Origin: Rhodotorula mucilaginosa
Taxonomy: Eukaryota; Basidiomycota; Microbotryomycetes; Sporidiobolales; Sporidiobolaceae
Reading direction: 5' to 3'
Length of the DNA: 64,000 nt
Assembly (NCBI GenBank): GCA_034406715.1
Contig: CP137876.1
Location: 164,001 to 228,000, forward strand
The notes below the pieces were generated by a model, which saw only the letters and a list, made by a program, of their open reading frames with translations, had not been told where the DNA came from and made no database searches. Numbering within the stretch: position 1 is the first letter of the stretch; every line of letters begins with the position of its first letter. A program made the position numbers and the translations under genes. Of the stretch, positions 11,146 to 21,120 are shown in pieces.

Positions 11146-13082
11146 ATGGCGGAAGTCTTCTCGGATCTCTTGCAAGCGACGCTTCGCAATCGCGATCCGA
11201 ATGCGAACCCATGGTCCCTGCTTCGAGATGCGCTCACGGCGAGGGTCCGACGGGTGGCGCCATATCACATTATCGCGCAGTTGTACGCCTTGTCTGCGAT
11301 CATCGCGGTGTAAGTCGCCCCTGCCGGTGTCTTCGTTGCCGTCGGCGTCTGACCTTGATCTCGAGAAACAGGGTCACTGTACTTCTCGCCGCCTGCATGT
11401 TGGTAAAGTATCGCCAAGGCAGGTTCTGGCTCATGCGTACACATCGGGCAACGGGCGGCACTTATCTGGTGGTACACTATTCGAATGGATGGACGACTCT
11501 CTTCCTGCTCTTCCTCGGTGTCTTGCAAGGCTACATCTGGTCCGCTCTTCCCTCTCTTGCTCTCTCTGTGCGCTGCTGACCTCCTGGTGCAGGCAAAGCG
11601 TATTCTACAATGAAGGAAAATGGGTCCCAAACTCTGATATCTGGCGCACGATCATCTGGATGCCGGGCTGGACAGCTTTTTGGCTCGCCACCTGGAGTCT
11701 CTGCGTCTCTCGTAAGTCTCCAACCTCGCCACTTTGATCTGTCTGCGCGCGAAACGGCTGACCCGCCAGGGACTCTGCAGACATTCTGCATCTTGACTCG
11801 TCCGGTCGTCCCGCTCGCAGTTTTTACGCGCAGGCGTGGTTCGTCAACAGCGCCGCCATCCTGATCCCGTCGCTCGCTGCCATCGCGGTGGCGATCCTCG
11901 CGTGGCAAGCTCACATTCGCTACTGGGGTTACCTCAAGGCCTACAAGGCGATCGATGCAGTCCTCGCAAACGTCGCGTCCCAATAGTGAGCTCGAACCGT
12001 CAAATTGCCGATACGGTCGCGGTCGCTGACGAGTTGTCTCGCTCTGCCCCGGCAGCAATGGTACTTTTGATCTGTCACTTCTCTCCAGCGGGTCTGGTCG
12101 TGAGCTGCTCGCCGAGTTCACCTCGAAACTTTCGGGATTTCAAACATTCTTCCGCTGGGGTACGTCGGATGAAAGGTCCTCGCCGAGACTTTACAGCTGC
12201 TAACTAATTCTCCCTCGACAGTCTTTGTCACATACTTGATCTCTAGCATCATACTCGAGGTGGTCCTGTGCTTGACCGCGTCCCTTCATCTCGTAAGTTA
12301 CTTCTCAGATCTCCCGGAACAACATTGCTGACACTGCGGTTCTGCAGCGCGAGCTTCGCAAGACGATGCACGAGTTGCGAGGGCGAGCATACTTGTCGGA
12401 AGAGGCACGCGCTCAAGAGACCCTGATCAAGCACGGGTACCAGTCGCTCTCTTACGTGACCTGGAGCATCATCGCTGCCTGCACGGCGATCAACGCACTC
12501 TTTCTCTTCGTCGTCGCAGCCGGACCAAAGGTGAGAAGGACGACGACGGTTCTTCCACGCGCGTAGCTAACTGGGACTACGTCCGCGCAGGTCATCTATA
12601 TCGAGAGGTACTCGGCCGTCGCATCGCTCTTGCCACTGTAAGTTGACCTCGGAGGACATTTCGAAATGCGTGCCGCACTAATTTGCATGCCTATATGCAG
12701 CTGGCTCTTCTCCGTACTCGGCCTGCCCCTTTCGGCACTGTACCTTCACCGTCTGCTGACGCAAGATTCGCCACAAGATCCGCAAGACACCGACGCGGCC
12801 ATCGAGCTTTCCGGTCGGAACACGTCTCGCCCACCCTCGGTCACTGGGAAGGATGGGCAACCCCATGAAGCTTACCCGATGGAGAAGCTCTCGTCTCTGC
12901 ACCTACGGACAAGCCCGAACGCTGCGACGATGAGCCTCGACAGCGATATTGCCGGTTCCTTGGACACTGCCAGTCCGCTCGTACGGCACACGCCACCTCC
13001 CGGATTCCAGCAGGCGTTCTATTCCAGTTATTCATCTCGTCCCGCCCAGACCAACGCCACTCAGGTCAAAGTCACGCAATAG
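11146..13082 (+). CDS. Seven-helix membrane protein, orphan
   Basis: Nine exons (11146-11309, 11372-11539, 11593-11711, 11781-11985, 12056-12159, 12222-12292, 12348-12530, 12591-12637, 12701-13082) give 480 residues. Seven hydrophobic segments are visible: AIIAVVTVLLAACMLV, WTTLFLLFLGVL, WTAFWLATWSLCV, AAILIPSLAAIAVAILA, FVTYLISSIILEVVL, WSIIAACTAINALFLFVV and LLPLWLFSVLGLPLSALYL. A soluble N-terminus of about 45 residues and a Ser/Pro-rich tail of about 120 residues without helices complete it. The count and tail fit a GPCR-like layout, but I see no signature of pheromone, sugar, opsin or Git3 receptors. The function is unknown. It lies between the two inverted finger/SAM-like paralogues. 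Confidence 0.8.
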
Positions 13083-13217
13083 ACACCCTTTTCCAATTTC
13101 CTTCCTCTCCCTCGCAGTCGCGGTCTTTTCCTCTTTTCCTCGTCGTAGTCATTGCAAGCAACCCTTCCCCTAGAAGTCTGAAACTCACTCATGTGCAACT
13201 ACTTGGTACCATGTCCA

Positions 13218-14778
13218 TCAAGCTGCCGTGAGGAGAAGCCTGCGAAAAATGCCCTGCCACATCTTGGGCATCCCCTTGATGCCGTCCACCTCCTTGCCAA
13301 GCTCAGCGACCAGCTCATCGAGCTCCTCTTCGGGTCCTCGGGCGAACGAGAGAAGCTGCTCCGGATCGGAGATCTCGAGGTTCGAGCGTCCAAAGAGAGC
13401 GTGGTAGCGCTCCAAGTGGCGGTCCGGTTCGAGGGACGAGAGAAAGTCGGCGAGTTTGCTCGAGCGGATCGGCGCGGGAGTTGTCGCCGGTGAAACGGGC
13501 GCGGGATCCTGACGCTTGAGTTGGGCAAGCGAACTGTTTGCTGAACCAGGTGCCGGCGGAGTCGGAGGAACCACCGGCGCGCGAGGTTCCGGTTTCACCT
13601 CCTCGTCGGAAGCGTCCCGCAGATCGATCATTTCGACAGGCGTGACAGGCGCGACCGGAGACGGCGTGCTCGCGTTCGAAGTCTGCCCGCCTTGTGGCGC
13701 GGGGGAGCCTACGGTAGGCGTCGACGATCCGGTAGCACGAGACGTTGCGCGTTTTTCAACCGTCGGTGGCGGCGCAACCTTGCGGCGCGGATTTTTGCAT
13801 ACCGGCTGCGGCGCCCATGTGAAGAGTCAGCAAGAAGATTAGACGTGTGCAAGAAGAAGTCCTCAGCCGAGACCGATTCCGTAGGAGAAACTTTGTGCAG
13901 ACTTACCTTTGCTTCAGGTTCCGGCGACGGCGACGCGGCTCGCTTGGCCTTGCGCTCGAGTCCTGGCGCCGGAGCCTGCGAAGTGCGAGTTGAGGTCGAG
14001 GCCGAAGCCGAGGAGGAGGAGCTCGGGCGAGGCGCGGAGCGAGAGGTCGAGAAGGTGACTCCCCGCGGCGGCAGCGGCGGAAGGATGGGGTAGTTTTCGC
14101 GGCGAATCAAGATCCGCTCGGTCTTGCGGCGCAGCTCGGTGCGGGCTCGAGCGTCCGGGATCAAGTCCCAGCTCATGAGGATGAAGTCCTGCTCTCGGAT
14201 TTTGCTGTCGAGGTAGTCTGTGAGCGACTCGGGGTCGCCACACCGAAAGTCGAGCGTATTGCGGAGCTTGAGCAACCGCTCGAACGCCCCCGCCTGCACG
14301 GCCTTGATCCCTTTGGGGAGGTACGTCTCCTCCTCTTCCTTGCACTCGTCCCAAAGCTCCGGCGAGAGGTCGTGCGGGTGGTTGTGCTCGAGGCAGACGT
14401 TCGTCACGCGCATGCACGGATACGGCTCGTAGACGCCCGGATCGAGGTCGAACCCGTACGTGCACGAACCTTCTATCCCGGCTTCGAGGAAATACGTGCA
14501 ACCAAAGCTGAATCTCTCGCCCATGGCGGTGCGGTCCGTCGCTCCGGCCCGCGGGAAATCGCCCGTCGGAAAGCTTTCCGCGACTGTCGTAGAGGGCGGG
14601 GAGGTAACATGGTCTCGAGTTAGTCCGTCGTAGTTCAAAGTGAATGCAGGGTGATTTGCATCGGAGGGGCTGACGTACGACCGCGCTGGACGAGCGTGAG
14701 CCGGATCAGGTGGTTCTCGTCGTACGCCGGCCAGCGGGAGCCGACCTGCAGAGTCAGCGGAGGTACCTCGTCCGACAT
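13218..14778 (-). CDS. Paralogue B: Cys/His-finger plus SAM-like protein, unrecognised family
   Basis: Three exons (14778-14679, 14583-13907, 13805-13218) give 454 residues. The layout equals that of paralogue A: MSDEVPPLTLQVGSRWPAYD start, finger at residues 62-102 with exactly the same C-x11-C-x15-C-x6-C-x2-H-x-H spacing and the shared CLEHNHPHDLSP, the block ending IPDAR and ERILIRRENYP, a Ser/Pro linker, IDLRDASDEEVKPE, and a C-terminal SAM-like region (KLADFLSSLEPDRHLERYHA). The C-terminal 80 residues are the best conserved part, the linker the least. It is encoded on the opposite strand, so A and B form an inverted pair with the seven-helix gene between them. Both copies have open frames and consensus splice sites, so both look functional. 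The role is unknown; a DNA-binding scaffold is inference. Confidence 0.75.
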
Positions 14779-15342
14779 GCCTGAATAGTGCAGCTTGTGG
14801 GCCCTGCAGCGGAGGGCGTCGAGCTGCAGATGAGCGCGAAAGACTGAACCCCGCTCCGAAGGACGGGTCGCCTGACGTAGGTCCGTGCACGGGACGTCCG
14901 CGGAGTTCCTGCGCAGGATTAGGATTCGAGTCTAGTCGATCCTATCTCTCGAAGCAGATTTGTCAGTACGGGCGCGCTTCTTCGTAGTTCTCGGTGTCTC
15001 GGGCCCTGCCGAAAAGAGGACCAGAAGCGATGGTCACAATTTCCATTGCGAAGAGCTGCCGGAAGAAAATATGAGCCGGCGCTAATCGTCTCGAGTGGGG
15101 ATGGGCTAGACGGTCTCCGACGTCGAGGAACCATGGAAATTGTAGACCCTGCGAGGGAGGAGTCCTTCGGGAAAGGGAACAGCGATAAGAGGGGAGACAA
15201 GTAACGACAGAGGTAGGGCGTGCTCGCTCGTAAGCGAGGTCGGCGCGGGGTGCGAGTGAGAAACAAGGGGGTGGAGTGGTGGTACAGAACACTATGAGAA
15301 CAGGCGGGAAGAACGGACACAAGAGGGTTGCGCCGAGTGCAT
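14779..15342. other. Intergenic, 564 nt
   Basis: 5' flank of paralogue B and 3' flank of the Spo12-like gene. A long minus-strand frame crosses it, but it also runs through real exons and introns of neighbours and has no motif. Nothing else seen. Confidence 0.4.
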
Positions 15343-15901
15343 TTAGAACGGCGCCTGGTTCTCGGATCCGAGTGTCGACGACTGGGCGAGGCCGGACAGC
15401 TTCTTCTGCTGCTGCTGTGGTGCGCCTGCCTGAGCCTGGAAGAGCGAGAGCGGCTTGCCCCTACACACAAGTGTCGGCAGCGAGTCAGTTTTTCTGATGT
15501 TCTCTCCGAGACGGACGACGGTGACTGGCTCACTTTCCAAAGTGTCGCTGCTTGCTTGCTGCGAGCTTCTTGGTGCAGGGCGAGACCATTTGGTCGGTCG
15601 GCGACTGGAACGAGGATTGTCTGCGTGGGTGCAGGGGTCGGTGTCAGCGCGAGAGAAAGAGAATGTTGAGTGACGAGGTGAGGGTCAACTCGACGACTTG
15701 CCCGCTGGCTGCCATCTTCTTTGCGAGGAAGCCCTTTGCGCCGAGGGTCATGGCTGCGTGACCGTGTTCGGGTGCACCACTGCCGTGCGGGAGCTGTGCC
15801 TGGTCCTGAGGGGCGACGTGCATGGGCTGGATCGACTCGGCGGACGAGGTCGAGGCTGCGGGCGAGGCGGTGGTGATTTCGAAGGTGGGTGCGGTCGACA
15901 T
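15343..15901 (-). CDS. Spo12-like cell-cycle protein
   Basis: A small protein of about 130 residues in three exons, starting at 15901 (MSTAPTFEITTASPAAST) and stopping at 15343; the last exon is 15460-15343. After the first intron the sequence reads QSPTDQMVSPCTKKLAASKQ, then RHFGKGKPLSLFQAQ. The SPCTxKLxxxKxxHFxKxKPxSLF pattern is the core of the Spo12 family (budding yeast Spo12/Bns1, fission yeast Wis3), nuclear regulators of mitotic exit. The SPCT site fits the known Cdk-phosphorylated, FEAR-related segment. The rest is low-complexity Ala/Ser/Gln. The donor of intron 1 is not decided: two weak candidates near 15678 and 15693 both keep the frame. It diverges from the F-box gene over 195 nt. 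Confidence 0.75.
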
Positions 15902-16096
15902 GGCTGATTAAGCGAGTGTGTGTATAGCCTTGGCCAACTTGTCCGAGCGTGTGAGTGAAGGGGAGAAAGAGGGCGAACGGGCCGCCGAGTGTTGAGCCAA
16001 CTTCCAACTGCTCGAGGGGAGGCGCGCACAGACGCTCGACTCGGCTCTCTGACCATCGCATTCAGCTCTCTCAAGTGAACACACGCACGAGCATCC

Positions 16097-17998
16097 ATGG
16101 CAGAGACCAGCGACTCGAAACCCGTCGCATCAACTTCAACAGCCACTCACAGTCAGCCACGACCGCTCGCGTGCCTCGGCAACCTCCCGCCCGAACTCAA
16201 AGCCCTCATCGTCCTCAAGGCAGTCGAGGTCGACCTCGAAGACGACGACGATGACGACGATGACGCCCACGAGGGCGGGCCGGTCGTCCTGAACGAGACC
16301 GAGGGAGACGACTGGGTCGACGAGGACGAACATGACGGCGAGACGGCCGTGCCGCGCCATTCAAAACGGAAACGAGAGCGGTCAGACGTCGGCAGGGGAG
16401 TCGACGACGACGACGGCGACGACGGGTGGCGAGACGTCGTCGTCGACGACGATGATGATGACCACGACGACCGATTCCGCGCACTCGACGGGCACGGCAA
16501 CTTGCTCGGCGCCGTACTCGACGACGCCCGCGAGCAGTACTTGCGCGACCTCGGCGACGCGCTCAAGTGGACCGCCCTCGGAGCGCTCAGTCTCGTCAAC
16601 CGCGAATTCAACGAGATTGCAACGCCCCACCTTTGGAAGGTGAGCTCGACTTACTACCCGCAGAGGCGTTTCTCCCGCGCACCCCTGACCTTCCCCTCTG
16701 CGCAGGAACTCGACTTTGAAGACCGCGCCAACGAGTCGATCCTCGAGTGCATCCGGACCATCCTGCCCAAGCACGGCAAACACGTCCGGACGCTCGACTT
16801 TGGCCAGTCGGACCCGCGGATGCTCAACGAAGAGCTGCCCGGGTCTGGGTACCAGTCGGCGGACCCGTTCGGCTACATCCCGCCGTCCCACCGCCGCATC
16901 ATCGAAGCCGCCGAGCAACTCAACGGCGTGTCGGATCAAGGCGTCAGCTCCGAGATCCGGCACCGCCGAACGCGGTCGCTCTTGATGGCTCAGGTGGTGC
17001 ACATGTGTCCGAACGTCGTCGCGATCGATACCGAGATGCTGCCCAAGACGCGCCCCGACTGGTCCAACGACCTCGAAGACCGCGACCTGACCAACCCGGA
17101 CATTGTGTACTCGGTCGATCACGCCCTCGACGCCGTCAAGCAACACCTCGGCCGTCAACTCGAAGACTTGACCCTCTTGATCAACGAGGACGGCATCACC
17201 ACGGAAGGCGACGTGGCCGACTTGCTCCTCGCGTGTCCGAACTTGCTCCGCTTCCAACTGGACTGCCTCGCACCCATGGGACCGCGCGCGAATCGCGACA
17301 AGTTGTACGGCGCGTTGGTCGGGTTGACCAAACTCGAGACGTTCCAGGTCGACGCGGGCGACTTTGTCAACGACGAGTTTGCGAACGAAGTCGACTTGCA
17401 GTGGCCGCTCAAGGTCCTCGCCCTGTCCGAGGCAGAAGACCTCTCGTTCCCGGGCTTTTTCACCCTCGTGCACAAGTTTTCGTCGACGCTCGAATGCCTC
17501 GACCTCGACCGGTGCCCGCACGACAATGTCGAACGCGACAGCAAGACCTACATCCACCGCACCCTGCAACTCCCGAAACTCGACACGCTCTGCCTCGCGA
17601 CGATGCACGAACCGGCGTGGCTCCTCGAAGGGTTCGCGCAATGCCCCGTCCGCGAGTTCAGCCTCGGCTTTTGCCCCGCCGTCACCCTGCACGACATCGA
17701 GCAGTTCATCGACGTCCACGCGCGGACGCTGAAGCGGATCGAGGTCCAAGGCGAGGCGGCGTTGACCGAGGCGCAGGTCGAGAGCCTCGAAGTCTTGTGC
17801 CACAGCAAGCACATCGAGTGCGAGGTGTTGCCGCTTGATAGTAGCGACGAAGAGACGGACGAGGAGGGCGTGCTTAGCGACTGGGAGGACGACGACGATC
17901 GGCTGGGAGGGTGGACCGACCAGGACGAAGACGATGAAGAAGACGAAGAGGAGGAGGACGACGACGATGACGACGAGCAACCTCATCAATTTGACTAG
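16097..17998 (+). CDS. F-box-like protein with acidic insertions
   Basis: Two exons (16097-16639, 16706-17998) give 611 residues. The intron length is a multiple of three and stop-free, but it has clear GTGAGC and GCGCAG borders. An F-box is recognisable in two halves: LGNLPPELKALIVLKAVEVD near residue 30 and ALSLVNREFNEIATPHLWKE near residue 165. Between them lies about 110 residues of Asp/Glu-rich sequence. The remainder has leucine-rich, LRR-like helices and strands (LDFGQ, LTLLINEDG, LECLDLDRC), ending in a second acidic tail of about 40 residues. By family it would be a substrate receptor of an SCF ubiquitin ligase. The split F-box makes Skp1 binding uncertain. No specific orthologue recognised. 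Confidence 0.75.
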   Translation: MAETSDSKPVASTSTATHSQPRPLACLGNLPPELKALIVLKAVEVDLEDDDDDDDDAHEGGPVVLNETEGDDWVDEDEHDGETAVPRHSKRKRERSDVGRGVDDDDGDDGWRDVVVDDDDDDHDDRFRALDGHGNLLGAVLDDAREQYLRDLGDALKWTALGALSLVNREFNEIATPHLWKVSSTYYPQRRFSRAPLTFPSAQELDFEDRANESILECIRTILPKHGKHVRTLDFGQSDPRMLNEELPGSGYQSADPFGYIPPSHRRIIEAAEQLNGVSDQGVSSEIRHRRTRSLLMAQVVHMCPNVVAIDTEMLPKTRPDWSNDLEDRDLTNPDIVYSVDHALDAVKQHLGRQLEDLTLLINEDGITTEGDVADLLLACPNLLRFQLDCLAPMGPRANRDKLYGALVGLTKLETFQVDAGDFVNDEFANEVDLQWPLKVLALSEAEDLSFPGFFTLVHKFSSTLECLDLDRCPHDNVERDSKTYIHRTLQLPKLDTLCLATMHEPAWLLEGFAQCPVREFSLGFCPAVTLHDIEQFIDVHARTLKRIEVQGEAALTEAQVESLEVLCHSKHIECEVLPLDSSDEETDEEGVLSDWEDDDDRLGGWTDQDEDDEEDEEEEDDDDDDEQPHQFD

Positions 17999-18286
17999 AA
18001 GGGCAGGATAGGAGAAGCACAACTCTTTGTTACATGCTCTAAAGAAGGGGGGATCAAGACGAGATTACGCGCGCGCGAGAGAGGCCGAGAAGAAACTCTT
18101 TGAGAAAGAACTTGTACATGAGCAAGAGGCGAGCAAAACACAGAGTCTCTCGGGACAGCAGGGAAGCGAAACAGTGGCAGTATGTGGATAAGGGAGGCAG
18201 GAGCGCTGTCGAGAGGGAAAGCGTCTCGTGCGAGCGGAATGATATAGGGTGGGTCGGTGAGGAGGAAGGGGAACGACTGCGCGATC

Positions 18287-19113
18287 TCAAGCGATGACGC
18301 AGCCGCCGCTCTGCTTCTCTTCGGGTTGCGGGTTCAGTTCCGACTCGATCTGGGCGACGATCAAGTCAAACACGCGGTTGACGTTCTCGCCCGTCCGCGC
18401 CGAGGTCTCGACGAACGAGGTAAGGCCCCAGTTGGCGGCGAGGGCGGCACCTTCCTCCTTGGTCACTTGCCTGCAGATCCAAGCAATCAGGATCAGGTTG
18501 CTGCTGGGGCGGTGTGACCGGTGTCTAAAGAGAGAGGTAGAGGGGGGACACATACCGCTGCACGGCCAAATCGCTCTTGTTGCCGACGAGGACCATGGGC
18601 ACCTTTTCGCGACCGGTGTAGTTGAGGATCTTTTCGCGAATGATGGAGCACATCTCGAACGACGAGCGCGACGAGACCGAGTAGACGAGGATCCAGCCGT
18701 GCAGGCCGACGGCGTGCCGAGACGACAGGATCGAAAACTCGTCCTGTATGTCATTGTCATCGGTGGAAAGCAGACATTAGCGGTCAATCCCCGAACGAGT
18801 AAAGAGGGGGAGTGGGCACCTGGCCTGCGGTGTCGATGATGTCGAGCTGGTACTCGGAGCCCTTGTGTTTGACAATCTTGGTAAAAGTGTTTTCGATCGT
18901 CGGGTAGTAGCTGTCGACAAAGTGCTGGTCGACGAACTGGACCGTCAAGGATGATTTGCCTGGACGAGAACGACCGCGAGTTCTTTAGCAAATCGGGCTG
19001 TCTTCCTGGGGGAGAAGAGATGAAGAAGGGGACGGACCGACGCTCCTGGAACCGAGGAGGGCGACCTTGCGCATCTTTGGCGGGATCAGCTTTCCGCTCG
19101 GAGTGGTCGCCAT
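18287..19113 (-). CDS. rhb1: Rheb small GTPase
   Basis: Four exons (19113-19038, 18959-18820, 18743-18556, 18470-18287) give 195 residues. It is a Ras-family GTPase that activates TORC1 and is normally membrane-bound through farnesylation. The P-loop GSRSVGKS at residues 21-28 carries the Arg typical of Rheb. The effector segment is FVDSYYPTIENTFTK, followed by DTAGQDEFS, NKSD, and ETSAR. The protein ends in the CaaX box CVIA. The effector loop and the Arg in the P-loop separate it from Ras and Rap. Length and intron-joined frame are complete. It diverges from the TenA-fold gene over 658 nt. Confidence 0.95.
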
Positions 19114-19771
19114 CTTGCGGTTGTCTGTACGGTGTCTGTGCTAGGAGGAGCCGGTTGGCAGCGATGTCGGTGCGGATGCCGGGCGGAAAGAGGCAGCGAA
19201 ATGATCGAAGGGAGCAGACCGAGCGAGGGGAGGAACGACAAAAGTCAGCAGCTGCGTGTGTGCAAAGCCCATTCGCCTCTAGCCTCTGCGCTGCTCTGTC
19301 GGGGCTGTCGACCGGGGTTTGATCTGGTTCCGGCGAAGCGGGGAGCAAAGTGGGTTGGGCCACACGACTTGGCTTGCTCGAGCAGCTGCAGCCCGCGCGT
19401 TGAGCGAGAACTTGAACGGCGACCTTATCGCGCACCGACTCACCTCGTCTACGTGCCGTCGAGTGGCAGCAGCGAGGTGTACGACGTCGGCGATTCGCGC
19501 TCCCAGATGACGCGGAAGCAAGAGCTCCTATCTCCGCACAAACCCCGGCCTCGGTCACCCAGACCGCTGTCTACAGGCTTGGGTCACTTCTGTACGTCAG
19601 GTTAGAGAGACTAGTCAGGTTCTAGCCTGACAAGGTCTTCAGAGTCGCAGTGAGAAGAGGGGAGAACGCAAAGTTCCCCCTGCTCGAGCCGAGACTCGTG
19701 CGTCTTCGCGTCTGCCAGCTCGTGTTGGATCATCCGTTAACTACGTCGAGACTGTACACGCACGCGCAGCC
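19114..19771. other. Divergent intergenic, 658 nt
   Basis: Shared upstream region of Rheb (-) and the TenA-fold gene (+). No TATA-like or other motif I would defend. The minus-strand open frame through it is continuous with Rheb introns and is not coding. Confidence 0.4.
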
Positions 19772-20142
19772 ATGGCGACGGAACAGCAGCAGAAGCCAAA
19801 GCCGCAGGATGCGCAGGCATCGCCGAACAAGTCGTCGTTCGCGCTGACCATGCTCGACCGCTACGTGAGTTCGGCTCGCCGTCTCCTCGGCAGAACCCTT
19901 CACTCGCATCGCCGGGTCCTCTCCTAATCCGGGACCGGCGAGGCGTAGAATCGAAGGCCGGCCCGAGTAGTGCAGCGCATAGCTGACTCTGTCATGTGGA
20001 ACGACTCATTGCAGAGCGACGAGGTCCGGCTCGCAACCGAACATCCGTTCCTCAACGCAGCCGGACGCCGCGAACTCACCCGCGAGAAGCTGAGCGAGTG
20101 GCTCACCCAGGACCGCTTCTATGCTCTCCATGGATGTAAGGC

Positions 20143-20189
<47 letters not shown>

Positions 20190-21120
20190 TCAAGCGATGA
20201 TTCCCGCAGATCGAGATCGCCCGGAGATTTTTCTCATCATGATTCGCGAGGAGCGGTGCTGACATGTTTTCCGCCTCGTCATCCAACACCCTCGCCAGAC
20301 CCCAAATTCGTCGGTGAGTGTTTCGGGTGCACTCCGACTCCGTTGTGAGACGGGGGACTGACCTTGAGCGTTGCTCCGAACAGCCTCGCTCATTTCGGCG
20401 CTCCCGCTCGCCTCGCCGCCGCACCAGACCAAGGCGACCGAGACGCTCGCTCTGCTCGCGTATGCCCTGACCAACATTGCGCGCGAGACCGAGTTCTTCG
20501 ACTCGCTGCCGCCCCGCTTCCTCGTCGACCTCGAGGCGGACCCGTCGCCCGAAGAGCGCGACGTCCGGTTCAAGACCAACCTCGGCAACCTGCAGGGCAA
20601 GATGATGCGGCCCATCACGCGCGCCTTTGTCGACTTGCTCATCTCGACCGGCGCCGAAGCCGGCCGGATCGACGGCGGCATGGAGGAGGGCATCGTCCTC
20701 CTGTGGGCCATGGAAAAGGTGGGCGCGCCCGTTTTGACCCGCTCTCAGAACAACCGAGCTGACAATCTGTGGGATCATCTGGCAGCTGTACAACACCGCC
20801 TGGCGCTACGCCGCGTCCTTGTCTCCGAATCCGGCCTCGTCCCGGAACCCGTCCGACCCGAGAACGTCGGCCGCGCTCGACGAGCTGATCGACAACTGGA
20901 CCAACGAAGAGTTTGACGAGTTTGTGCGCGAGTGCGAGCGCGAAGTTGACAAGCTCGAGCTCGTCGAGGGTACCGACCAGTGGGAGCGTGCCGAGGAGGT
21001 CAGTCATGCCTCGCTTGTTTCCGGCGCGAGGATGATTGCTCACCTCTTGTCTTTCCCAACCCGCCGCAGATCTTCAAATACGTTCTCTACCTCGAGCAGC
21101 GTTTCTGGCCCGACCTCTAA
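19772..21120 (+). CDS. TenA/heme-oxygenase-fold protein
   Basis: Six exons (19772-19864, 20015-20135, 20299-20313, 20384-20718, 20786-20998, 21070-21120) give 275 residues. The spliced product reads ATEHPFLNAAGRRELTREKL, then EWLTQDRFYALHGYPKFVAS, and ends WERAEEIFKYVLYLEQRFWP. The LxxWLxQDxxYxxxYPxF pattern and the all-helical remainder match the TENA/THI-4 family. Bacterial TenA is a thiaminase II / aminopyrimidine aminohydrolase. Eukaryotic stand-alone members mostly have no assigned activity, and I do not see the catalytic Cys context, so the function is left open. Exon 3 is a 15-nt micro-exon that supplies YPKFV. The intron before it contains a run of 43 C. A start-proximal Gln/Lys-rich 30 residues are probably disordered. 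Confidence 0.78.
20146..20188 (+). repeat. 43-nt poly-C tract in an intron
   Basis: An uninterrupted run of 43 cytosines lies 10 nt downstream of the donor of intron 2 of the TenA-fold gene (intron 20136-20298). The opposite strand is poly-G. It is the only long homopolymer in the window. Read length may be unreliable at such a run. Confidence 0.9.

Noticed and set aside
8870-14778. The inverted paralogues as terminal inverted repeats of a DNA transposon around the membrane-protein gene
   Set aside because: Similarity follows coding exons and conserved introns, not ends; no target-site duplication or short terminal repeat was seen, and the proteins differ widely in their linkers.
14919-16061. 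Minus-strand frame of 380 codons over the Spo12-like gene
   Set aside because: It runs through exons and introns of the Spo12-like gene in another frame and has low-complexity Arg/Ser/Pro content.
16382-18022. Long minus-strand frame of 546 codons antisense to the F-box gene
   Set aside because: It mirrors the biased third codon positions of the plus-strand gene, is rich in Val/Arg/Leu without motif, and crosses that gene's intron. A codon-bias shadow.
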